Below, piece by piece: positions 12,501 to 24,500 of a DNA stretch of 64,000 bases (position 1 is the stretch's first letter; every line of letters starts with the position of its first letter). The notes beneath the pieces are model-generated. The model did no database searches. It worked only from the letters and a program-made list of their open reading frames with translations, and was not told where the DNA came from. Source of the DNA: Hofstenia miamia (lineage: Eukaryota; Xenacoelomorpha; Acoela); contig SCFE01000049.1 of assembly GCA_004352715.1 (NCBI GenBank), positions 567,921 through 631,920 of the forward strand. The letters run 5' to 3'. Made by a program: the position numbers and the translations under genes.

Positions 12501-15500
12501 AGAATCGGAACTGGACACCTCGGAACAGCCATCAACTAGCTCATTTGCAACAACAACACATAGTTCGCAACCTTTCTCACATAGACAATCATCCACTATG
12601 ACGAAGTCGTCTAGATCAGAAGAACGAGAGAGCAGAATGACGAAAATTGGAAAAGATAAAATTCACCCATACTTCATTGCAAATAGGAAAATTCGATATA
12701 ATTCACAAGACAACTTATCACCGGAAATGAAGAGATTCTTACAACAAAATTCGTCAACGAAAGAAACAGAATCATCAGCAATCCCCATTGTAATTGATAA
12801 ACAAAACATACCAGTATGTAACACGATTATATCATATGCAAGAAATATGAAGGAGGATTTCAATCGACCATATTTCAAAAGTACTGTGCACATAACGTTC
12901 GAGGAAACATTCACGTTAAAGGATGTTCAGAAATTAATTAAAAACAAAAGTAAATTAATCGAAAAATTCGAACAAGTCAATCTGGATAGAGAGCACTTGA
13001 CGGTAATGTACTTTGTTAAGCAAACAGAGATGACCTCTAGAAATCTCGAAGCAAGTATAGAAGATACATTGAAGATGGCTAAAGAATATAAAACAAAAGT
13101 GATAGTAATCGCAAGATCTCAAAGAAAAGAAGAGATGCCAGAATTTCTACAGATGCTAGAAGAAAAATTGGAAAATGTTTTTATAACGGACAAAAGTGGC
13201 GAAGCAATATCAGAAATGATTAACATAGATTTGCAAATCAATACTATGGCACCAGCGGAAAGAGTGATGGATGAGCTGAAAATAGCCATAGACATGTATT
13301 ACCAAGTCAGGACAATGGAAATACTTGGAATAACGGAACATCTAGAGGAAATAGGAAATCTGTATATAAAGTGCAGCATGAATCAGACTCCAAAGCACTT
13401 GAAAAATATTATGGATGTTTGGAAAGAGATGAAAACGGAAAAACCAGTACATGAAGAATGGCCTATGATTGATATAAGATCGCCTATAAAAACCTATCAC
13501 AAAACAGTGGAGATGGCATTTCTAGAAATTAAAAAAGCGTACGAAATGGATTCAAAACGTAACTTTAGAAACATGATTTTCGAAGAAATTAATGCACCGC
13601 ATATACAAGCAAGAACGTCAATATTGATTCTCAGTATAGCGTTAATGAATAACGAAAAATTGGTTTTGCCAATCAGACGAAAATAAAGGAAAAGCATGGC
13701 GAAGAATAAAAAATACGAGATAGCTGTAGCACTGATACCAGTCAACATTAAACAATGGATGTTGCAGTATGTGGAAATATTATCACTATCGCCATCCAAG
13801 AAAGCACAACACAAATTTGAAAAGTATTATACACGACTGTTAACGCAACAACACACACTGGGCAGACCGAGTATTGTAGAACTTGCCAACAAAACAGGAA
13901 TATGCCCTGCAGAAATAGACATATTGAACAATGAGGCGAAGAAGTTTATGTGGGGGGCTAATTCAAATACGAAATTAAGATCGCTGAAACAACAAACTTG
14001 GATGACAACTCGTAATCTAATAAGAAGAGAAAGTGCCAGCACACTGGATACAATTCAAAAAATATAAGAAAAGCAGATAAACAAAACGATAACATATGAG
14101 ATGAAGAAGCACATTAGAGAATACCCGCAATGTGCTTATACTAAAATAATTAAGAAATCAGAAGTCATGCGGAAAGGAGAAAACAGACCAATAGAAATTA
14201 TAGAAATGGTCAGCAAATCGCAAGAAGAGATGAGAATGGAAGAGTTATTGTTACAATCGAATGCAATTCAACTAACCCCGAACACACAGAGAAATAGATA
14301 AAGTCAATATGGAGAAGTGGGGTGAAAAAGAGCCGAGTGAGATATCTTGGGTCGATACCGATGATGAACGTCTTTTGGTAGAAATAACGGTGAAAAGAAA
14401 GAAGACGGATAATATAGTACAGAGAATATACGGTGAGGTGTACGAAAGGGAAACAAAGCCAATGATAAAGATACTGTGTACTGAAGCATTTACAAAACAA
14501 GAAATAAATTGGATGTTACAACCGCAAAGTCAATTAGCTGTGGACATCGAATGTATTACGTCGAAATTTGTAATGAAGGCCAAAACTGCTCAAAATCTCA
14601 TGAAGCATGGATTAACTAACATGTTTTGGGAGAACATAAAGACGAGTAAAAACAATTATCCCGCAACTTTCGGGATGGCAACAACGTCACAAATAGAGGG
14701 ATCATATGAAGACATAGAAAAACAAACATTGACTACATTACTAAAGTGCACACCGCCGCCGACAGTTTCTGTACCTATGTCATTACCAACATGGCGATTG
14801 AAGAATAAGAAAGCAGTCAAAGCATTATGGCATTCAGAAAACACATATGTGAACAAATTGGAAGAGGCAGAAAGAATCGTGAATGACGAAAGGTATAAAA
14901 AGTCAAAAGAAATATTGGTCAGAAATGATAATAAAGAGAGAATATATATTGAAGGAGAGGTAACCCCATATGATTTATACCGTGATGGAGAGGCAATACA
15001 CAAGCAAATAAAGAAAGTGAGGAATGAAATCGAGAAAAGGAATACGCAAACAGTAATGTTGTTTTCAGGGATAAATGACATAGTATGGGGCGAATTATGG
15101 AGTCCTCGATATAGATACTACGATGTTATGCGACGAGTCGAGATCATAACAATGATAAGATTGGGAAAAAATGATCCGGATCAAATAACACGAGAAGAGG
15201 TGAAAAATAATATAAGCGCATTTTATGATGAAGCTTCTATATCTAAGTCATTGAGGTCTACTACTGTTGAGAACGAAACAGAACTAGATGATTTCGATGC
15301 TGCGTTTCAATCTACGATCACTACATGCCAAACAAATTCTCAGCACACATGCAAAAGTGTACAGCAAGAACTCGACTTGTTTATTGCAACAGAAGATAGT
15401 CCAGAGAGTACCGCGTTCATTTTTTTCAAGTCTCATTCAGAGAAGTACCCGAAGTTGGCCGAATGCGCGATAAAAATCCTTGCTGTGCTACCGTCACTTG

Positions 15501-18500
15501 CAACCGCAGAAAGAAATTTTTCAAAAGCGTCCTTCATGACGGAAAATCGAAAAAATAGACTTAAGACTGAAAACCTAAAAAAGCGACTGATTATGTTTGG
15601 ATATGACATGAACTTTGATTTCTGTTAATTATACGATTTTGCTTATGGTAGCTTTTCACGTTATCAGTAGTTAAATTAATCAGTTAAATGAGATAGGTTT
15701 AGTTTAACTATCAAAAAGTAGTTCAATGAATTTAACTGGTCATCACTGTCCATAACAATGTCGAAAGCAAGCATCACCTAACAAATTATCGAGTTAATCT
15801 TAGAACAAAGAAATGTGTAAACACAATTCAGATTAAGAATAAACAATGGGAAAATCCATCACCCCCCAGCACCGGTAAATTGTGAAACAAACTTAACAGT
15901 GACATAAGAAATGCAAACAATTTGAACACATTTAAAAAACTGCTAAAAGAAAATCTTCTCAGAGACGAGCACAAATTAGGAACACCAAATAGATTAAATA
16001 TGTGGCGACATGCAGAAATTCAAGCTACTTAATTTTTAATTGTATATATGTGTATAGTGAAATTTTAATTTTGCTTTTTAACCTGTCCTTAGTGTAGCCC
16101 AGTTTGCAGAACTTGTACATATGTATATAAATTTATTGTGGCACATTCTGCAGATAAAAATTTATATTGCACAAACACAAACGAAATAAAGCTATTAAGA
16201 ATAACAAAAATACAACTACAATAAATATAAAAATATTTAGCAAGTAGGATTAAATCAATAAAAATGTAATACCGATTTTGTCAGAAATATTTGTATCGTT
16301 AACAAAATCCCTGAGAGCTTCCTCACATTCACTCACTTCATCAGATGATAGTACTTGATTATGAACTACTTCAGCTTGACTTTGAATAAATATTGACTAA
16401 AATGAATGTAACAAATTCAACAAAAAATACAAGGCAATCATACGAGGCCCAAAAGTATTAAGCAAATCTTAAAAAAGATTTTCTAACACAAATGTCTTCA
16501 TCCAGATACATATCTGACCTTGTTTTTGATTATAATCAATAGATAAGTAAGCAAATTTTGTGATGTATAGAAAAAATTGGGAATACCAGCTAAATTTTGT
16601 AGCTGCATAATCGATTTGGACACAGGAATGTAATATATATTCCAACGTAATCAGGAATAAAATGGGAAATTGTGAGTGAAACCCATCTAAACAACACTTC
16701 TTCTCAATGACACTAGTTAATATGATTTACATCAATATGGAACAGCCAGTATACCAAAATTAACCCTTTGATGGCGAGAAGGAACTGAAAATATCAATCA
16801 AATTACTTTTATGGCTTCCCCGTGGCCAGGAAGCGTGAAAATTAGCTATTTTCGATGAACTATCAAAATTGCTGCTATCTTGGTTATAATTAACAAAGAG
16901 AAGATTCTAAACTTCCGACCAAAATCGAAACAATAATCTTTTAGAAATTTTATGACCGACGTATTCATTTGTTCCAACAAATACAATTTCTTCTGAAACT
17001 ACGCTTACCGGAAACAACTGTTCCAGAAGAGAAAAAGGACTATAAATATACAAAAAATCACGATTTTTAAAGATTTAAAGTTATCATCATTCCCCAGCGT
17101 TGCAGTAGAAACTTTTGATAGCCCAGCCGCTTACTTTTATCTATATTATTAACAAAACAGGAAGAATGATTCATTTCTGCAATGTTCTTGTATTTTGATA
17201 CGTATGTATCTGACAGTGGTTAAAAGAAAATTAATCTCTTATTTTGTATGGAGAATATCAAACTTTGCTAGTCTGTTTCACATTTAACTGAAATCAGACT
17301 GGACAGCTTCTGATGCTTTACACAGAATTGAATTTTTCGATATTTCGCAAAAGAGGAAAAACTTGCTAGATAGCTCAAAATCGTTTTTGCTGTAATGTGA
17401 ATTCACGATTGCTAGCATTTTTCTAGAACATCTTACACTAACTATCAATGAATCCTCCTCAATACAGATGAGGATGTTGAACTACAATATTTACCATTAG
17501 TGTTTTAATTGGTTTTAACAACTAAAATATTTTGGATGCGGCTCTAAAACAACTTAGGCCTACTGTGTACATTTAAAATTTAAGACACTCATGAATACTA
17601 AATTATATGAAAAACTTTGAAATTCCAATACCGGGATTGAAATATTAGTCTGGATTACAAACCTTCGTATAGATGTATAATAACACACCCGCTGGCATCT
17701 TGTTGCATAATAATTATTGAGATTAGGATATGAACAAGGACAAACCAACATACATCAATGGCCCCCGCGTAAACTATAAATTTACTTATACTTTTACACA
17801 TATAACAGTTTCTTTGAGCTTTAGCAAATGCTATGTTCTTCCGATTTAGTATTACAGTCATGTGAAAGTCATTACCAGTGGCACCATAATTTTTTAATAG
17901 CTCAATAGGGAAGGAGCGCTTAAAAATATTTTTTTAAAGAATATCCCATTAACCCTTCATTTCGAAAATGACAATCTCTCCTTCCCTTCAAGGTCATCCC
18001 TTGCCTTACCACTATTTAATAAATGCAAGATGGAAGTGGGTCAAAATACAAATTAAACCCATTGCATTTCATGTAATTGGAATAATAATTATTAATCACC
18101 TAAAATTATAATTTAGCTTTCAGCAATTTTGTGCAGTTGCGTCAATGCAAAAAAATGAGATTTAACTTTTCGATAAGAAAATCGCTAATTATGTATTAAT
18201 GATAAACTAGACCCGATAAAGAATAACCGAGGGCAAATGGGAAAAAACTAATTGAACTAGAAGGTCATAACTGTAACGACCCACTTCCCTCTCTATATTA
18301 TAACATTAAATTTTGCCTACCTTAACGGGCTTTGGCTTAAAACGATATATTCCTAAAATAAAAATAACTAATTAGGCATAATATTAAAGAGAATTATTTT
18401 GTAAAATAAATGTTGGAATTAAGAAATTTCTAAAAGATTAATCTCTTTCAGTAAGCAAAATATAAATATAATGTATGTTGGAAACAAGCAATTAGGCAAA

Positions 18501-21500
18501 TGTTGTTAGAAATAATAATGAAAACAATACATCAAACGAGACAAAATTTCATAGCCTTAAATTTATATTTCGTTTTAAGCAAGAACTCAAACATTAGACA
18601 AAGAAAATTTCAAACTCCATGCAAAGCACTAATATTTATGCTACAAATATTCTTAAACTTAGTCTACTGTGAGTGGGAATGGTGACCTAAAGTCGTAACA
18701 TTTTATTAAATTTTTCGTTTTAGGATATCACAATCGAATAATTGAGTTTTAACCATATATAAATATTGCACATTCAACAAAACAAATTAAAAACACTAAT
18801 GAATTAAATATTCTCTATTTCGGGGCAAGATTCACATGGAAATAATTTTAGAGGCTTCCCTACTGAAGTGCATTCTCAATAATCAAAAACTAAGCAATCT
18901 TAATAGAGAACAGAGCATATTTAAATCACGTTTTTAAAAAAACACTAAAATATAAATGAAAAGGAATTTTACTTGATTGTTAGATATATGCAATCAAAAC
19001 TCTTGGTTACGAAAGTAATTACTTTCTAATTTACTTTGATATTTCTTTGTTGACAATGGCGATGCACTTTCATCAGAAGATGGTGTGCGAAGGCAATTTC
19101 TCCTCTGCGGGAGTCTTCTGGGTTTAACCAATTCGAACTCATCTTGATCGTTATCAATTAGCAGCGAGTTTCGACAACTAATGGATGAAAATTGGGTAGT
19201 AAGTGAAGTTGGCGTCGTCAACGTCTCTAAACAGGAGTGGATTTTAAATACCAGAATAAAATATGTCAAATTCTATTTTCTACATTAAAAAATTACTGGT
19301 AATAAATTCATTGATTTCTTTGTTTTGTTTTTGATATCATAAATACTTCTTTTAGTAAATAAATTCAATCAGAATTACAAACTTGAATATTTTCTTAAAG
19401 CGAAGCATTATTGGATGAAAATTTAAATGCGAAGGAAATATAATTTGTTTAAATCGGATAATTAGTGAAATTTTACAAGAAATCCTCAAAAATATAGTGT
19501 CAAATCAAAAAGACGATTGGGGTAATATACCTAGTGAATAGAAATGGTGTTATGTTACTAATTTGATCAGAAATGTCAATCAATACCATTAATATGCGTG
19601 ATTAGATGACCATTCCAACATATAAACGTATCATTTGATTATATTTCATTTAATTAAAATATTTTTCCAATTATTAATGAATATATCTGGTTAATAGCAT
19701 GCAGCTATCGTCAAAATCATAGACTTCTAAAAAACTAAGGCGGCTGTTAAATTGGCGGGAATAATGTTGCGCAACGGTATCGGCGGCGAGATTTCCTAAA
19801 ATGTTACTAGCATGATTTCGCTGACGGGATATCATTACGGTATCATGGCATGAACAAATGATTTTGCCTCAGAAGAAATTTGAAGATAAGTGCGAGGCAC
19901 ACAGTTAATGTGTAACAGCTACTTGAGATTTCACTGACAGGTAACAAGAGCTCAATGAAGAAACGGATGTATGTAATACCAGGATAAGAATTAAGAACAA
20001 TATGGTCGGCAAAATGCATTGTTCCTGAATGCGAAAGTGCGTATCCGAATGTTATGTATGAATGGCATTAGCATGCATGTGATTCCCCTAGCAACCTCAG
20101 CTTTGTCAAAGGAGTAAATAAATTCGATAAGACAAAACTTTGTTCCTAAAACTCACTGTAAAATCTGCTCCAAGTAAAACGTTGATTTCTTAACATCTAC
20201 ACCATTTCTCGGCCAAATTAGAACATCAAATTGGCAAAAGTGCGCTTCCAAATTGGCACAATTTTTATTCAGTATACAATAGAATTATATATTTCAGCCA
20301 TTCATAAGAATCTCTTCATGATTTGAGAATTATGCAAAATGATGGCAAACAATTCAAATAATGCGGCTAGACAACCTTTGTCATTCAGCGATTCTTATTT
20401 TCACCTTATAATTATTTTTCATTAATTTCTGCTCTCATTGATTCATATTTTTAGCAATATTTATAAAGCATATTTTTGATTATTAAAACCTCGCATGTGT
20501 GTCATCATCAGATTAGCTTTAAGACAATAGAGAGTAAAACAATTGTGTACTAATTTATCAAACAAAAGACTCACACAAAATGATTAAAAGGCGAAATCAC
20601 TACTGTCATGCAAGAAGAGTTCTCAGGAGAACCACGGTTGACCAGTAAATGGAATTGAATTTGTTGCTTTCAGGATCCACTGATCCACATGTCTGTAGAA
20701 TTATCTTAGATGTTCCCGGGTGATTTTGTGAATAGCAGGCTCAACCAATCTCACTAGCTTCTCCTCTCTATACCTCACCAAAGTCTTTCTTTCTGATGAA
20801 GCTGCTTCGAAGTCTTTTCCGGGATTAGATGCATGATGATATGATTCTCTCAAACATTTGTGAAGTTTGAAACTTTTCTATGAGATGATGGATTGTCCAA
20901 GTAGATGGTTGCATTTTGCTCTCCAAGTTTCGTGCTTAAGTTCATGAAAAAATCAACAAACACTTCCTTACAGCTTCCAACAACGCTTTTCCAGTGAACC
21001 ACTTGGGTGTCATCAACAGCAAGGTGTATATTGATATTTTTCGCTCGTGAATTGTGTAATCTACAATAGGCCCTCTGTCCTCTGGACGATCGACCAATAT
21101 TTCTCCTTGTGAATAGATTGAAATTCGATTCATCCACGTAAGCACAATAGCCACGATCTTCCAGATAGTATCCACCAAACTCCTTCCGCTTCTCAATGTC
21201 AGGCGTATTCTTGCCGATTGGTTCAGGTCGAATCATTTTTATTGTTATAGCTTGTCATCATTGAAATGACATTGCCTACGGAACTCCTTTAACCCTATTC
21301 CAGTTGGGCTTTTTTATGTACGTTAAACAGTTGGGGGGGNNNNNNNNNNNNNNNNNNNNNNNNNNNNNNNNNNNNNNNNNNNNNNNNNNNNNNNNNNNNN
21401 NNNNNNNNNNNNNNNNNNNNNNNNNNNNNNNNNNNNNNNNNNNNNNNNNNNNNNNNNNNNNNNNNNNNNNNNNNNNNNNNNNNNNNNNNNNNNNNCCCCC

Positions 21501-24500
21501 CCCCTTGTCTAGAATGCTCATTTCTTAACGAAATTCGATAAAACTTTGTAGGGTTGTAGTTTGACATGTTACCTTTAAGAAAAAAAAGGTACCATCGTTT
21601 TTGGTCACGTGGTCATGTGATGACGTCATCATTTTATGTTGGCATAGCTGATTTTAGCATTTTTGCAACAAAAATTGCATGAAAAGCATCTTATACATAT
21701 TTTTTGATGTATATTGGATACTTATAACATAATTAGTTTCCAAACATCATTTGAGTAAAATTTGAACAGATTTTGAGCATTATTTATTGCAAAAAATGGA
21801 AAATATGACGTCATTGCCGGTTGTAAAATAGACTTTCTTCCACATTTTTCATTTTTTGAACCACAAATAGATACAAAAACAAAAAGGAACGTTTTTTTCA
21901 TTGATTTGTGTTACCTTAGACATAATACATTGGAAAACCTACGTCTCAAAGCTTATAGAGACAAAAATATTGTGCTATAGCCTGAAAAAACTAGGTATTT
22001 TACCATTTTTTTTTACTGAAATTTTGCCAATAGACCTCCGGAAAATGCTTACAGAGGAAAAAGTACAGGTCCTTTTGACTCAAAATTTTCAGGGATTGGT
22101 TATAGATAAATTTTGTTCACTGAGTCGAAAAATTTAGTTGTGTAATGGGGTCTAAAAAAGTTATAACAAATCTCCGACAGGGGGGGCAAAATTGCTCCCC
22201 CCCCCCAACTGGAATAGGGTTAATGTCGCATCATTGCGATCCTCCAAATAGTGCAGCAAGCGTTGCTTGATGTCTTGATGTACTTTCGTGCAGGTCAACC
22301 TTTTACCACCTCTCGATTTCGTTGTTGCTCACTGACGTTTGAGGATGTTGTACGCTGTTCTCTTGCAAATACCCAACATTGAGTAAGGCCAATGGGATCT
22401 CCTCCAGCCTCTTCGTCTAAAATCAGTTGTTTGTATTTTTCTGAGATCTTGTACGTATTTCATCTTGGTGCCATCTCGTCTTATGATGCTGGTTGTAAAT
22501 GAATTAATAAATTTGACAAACAATCAACCGGAGTGCGACTTACATAGCATCTGAAAGAAAAGTGACGAAAAAAATCGTTTCGATTAGTCTATCAAATGAA
22601 ATACCAATATCATAGCACGATGGGAAACAGAACAATGTTTCACACACGATCAAACATTGCTTTATGTTAAATAACTCAGCAATTTGTTAAATTAAAAAAT
22701 GTGCCGATTTGGTGTTCCCAATTTGCCAAATTTGTATTCCGATTATGCCAATTTGGTGATCCCATTTTGCCAATTTGGTGTTCCTATTGTGCCAATTTGG
22801 TATTCCCGTTTTGCCAATTTGGTGGCGCACTTTTGCCAATTCGGTCGAGAAATGCTGTAGTACTATGCCTGTGTTACTTTCAACGCGGCATCTCCAACGC
22901 TTAACGCTTGTTACAAGCGTAAATGTTACAAAATGATACCTCAAACTTCGATCAAATGATTTAAATGCAAAAAAGGTTTGTAAATTTGATAATTGATGAG
23001 GTATGTGCTACTCCAAAAGTTGAATTCAGTAATGGAAAACGCAAGATGTTGGTGAAAATAGATAACCAAAAAACATATTTTGACTTTTATGATTAAATCA
23101 TTATCTGGAATGTATCGGGATGTTGTTAAAATGCACCGAAATCTCATCTTTTTCGTTGATGAATGTGTTCAACAAAATTGTTAATATGTTGTTGTCTTTG
23201 GAATTTGCAATCAAACTTAAACAACTGATAATCATTCATTAAATCGTTTATTTTTAAAATCACTTTGTAGTGGGAAGTTAAAGCCATGTATTACTTACCA
23301 GGACAGTGAGACATCAAAAGTTTTTTGGTTTTGCCCCTCTACATTTTTTTTAAAAGTATATATATATAATAACTTCCAATGTCCTGAATTCAACAATTTC
23401 ACATCTTTCATCGCACAGTCTTTTGGACATATTCAATTGTACAAAAAGAAAAAAGATTTATAAATCAATCTAGAAAATGTTTATATCCTAATAACATTGA
23501 GCGCTGTTTTGTAAGTCAATTCTTGTAATATGTTTTGAGTCAACATTGGCTGGGTTAAAGCATTATAACGTTCAGAAATATCTTGAATGGGATGATACAA
23601 TTGTTTATGTTGGCATAATGTTAAAATTATGGAAATGTCAAAATGTACGCAAACTCAATATTGAACTTAAGAAGAGAGATGCCATTCTCGATGCTATTAA
23701 CAATTCTGAAATTTGGAATTTGGTGTTCCTTACAGAGGTCTTATTGGTTTGACTCTTGGGAAACTTGGGATCTTGCAAGATACTTTTTAGCAGCCATACG
23801 TACACTCTATATCAGTTATGTATTTCGATGTTAAAATGAACAAATCATCGATTTCGTGATACTTGAATTTTCTCCGTCAGAGGCACGTTTTCTGTTGAGA
23901 TAGTCATTCAGCTCGAACTACTATATTTCATACAAAAAAACCCTTTGTTCTCTGTTCGATGGCGAAACATTGACATATGATATGCCCAAATCCATCAACA
24001 TACAAGATTGTATGATAAACATAAAACCACCCCAAAGCCTACGTATCCAGGCCATTTCCAGTTAGTGCTGAGCACACCCACTGGGAACATTGGGGAAACA
24101 GGGGAACGTAGTCAAAGGGTTAAAGGGCATTAACTGTAAATTTTAACACACACTATTTTCACGAAATGCCCTCAAAATGTAGGGGAAGAACTTAATATTA
24201 TATATTTCATTTCAAAGAAACTTAAGTTTCAATTTTTTATTAGCTTACCTAAAAATTGTGATATCACTGATTCTATTGCTATTTCTAAATTAAATTTCAA
24301 TAATTTTACCAATTTAGTAGACTGTATTCCACATATAAGGAAAAAGTGTGCCATAATTTTGGTCGTTTGTTTACACTTGCTGTCGCATCGAAGATCTTAG
24401 TATTTTTACAATTAGGAATAATGCAAGCATCAAAAATTTTTTCGTTTATGATAATACATTAGACTAAATTGTGATTTTTTAGAGCAATATCATGCAATAA

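Larger units (their letters stand above)
5811..15228 (+). mobile_element. Ty3/Gypsy-like LTR retroelement with an extra third coding region (copy 1, dead, 3' LTR not found)
   Basis: Order on the plus strand: LTR (5811-6343), primer-binding site, gag with coiled coil and zinc knuckle, aspartic protease, reverse transcriptase, RNase H, integrase, then about 3.3 kb of a third coding region. RT-RNaseH-IN order is that of Ty3/Gypsy. Every protein has at least one stop or frameshift. No second LTR is seen before 16,300; the third coding region instead runs into a hAT-type domain at about 15206. It sits in the ~12.7-kb FANCM intron between exons 18 and 19, opposite to FANCM transcription. Confidence 0.85.
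20200..22857 (-). mobile_element. Tc1/IS630-like transposon with iterated inverted ends and TA target site
   Basis: The left end is CACCATTTCTCGGCCAAATT; the right end, reverse-complemented, is CAGCATTTCTCGACCGAATT. Both are flanked by TA (20198-20199 and 22858-22859), the target of the Tc1/mariner group. Inside each end are copies of CAAATTGGCAAAA: two on the left, about seven in the right 160 bp. The transposase on the minus strand is in two pieces, separated by a piggyBac-like MITE (21289-22223). Confidence 0.8.

Noticed and set aside
14656-15081. 141-codon minus-strand frame
   Set aside because: Antisense shadow of part D of the third coding region; hydrophobic only because the sense strand is Lys/Glu-rich.
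11924-15205. Third coding region as an envelope gene
   Set aside because: Position fits, but I see no signal peptide, furin-like site, fusion peptide or transmembrane helix in any of its parts.
15206-15628. Complete hAT transposon
   Set aside because: Only the C-terminal dimerisation part is present; no BED finger, catalytic core, inverted ends or 8-bp duplication found around it.
22700-22850. CRISPR-like spaced repeats
   Set aside because: Short imperfect iterons within a eukaryotic transposon end, mirrored at the other end; no cas genes; spacers are 5-8 bp.
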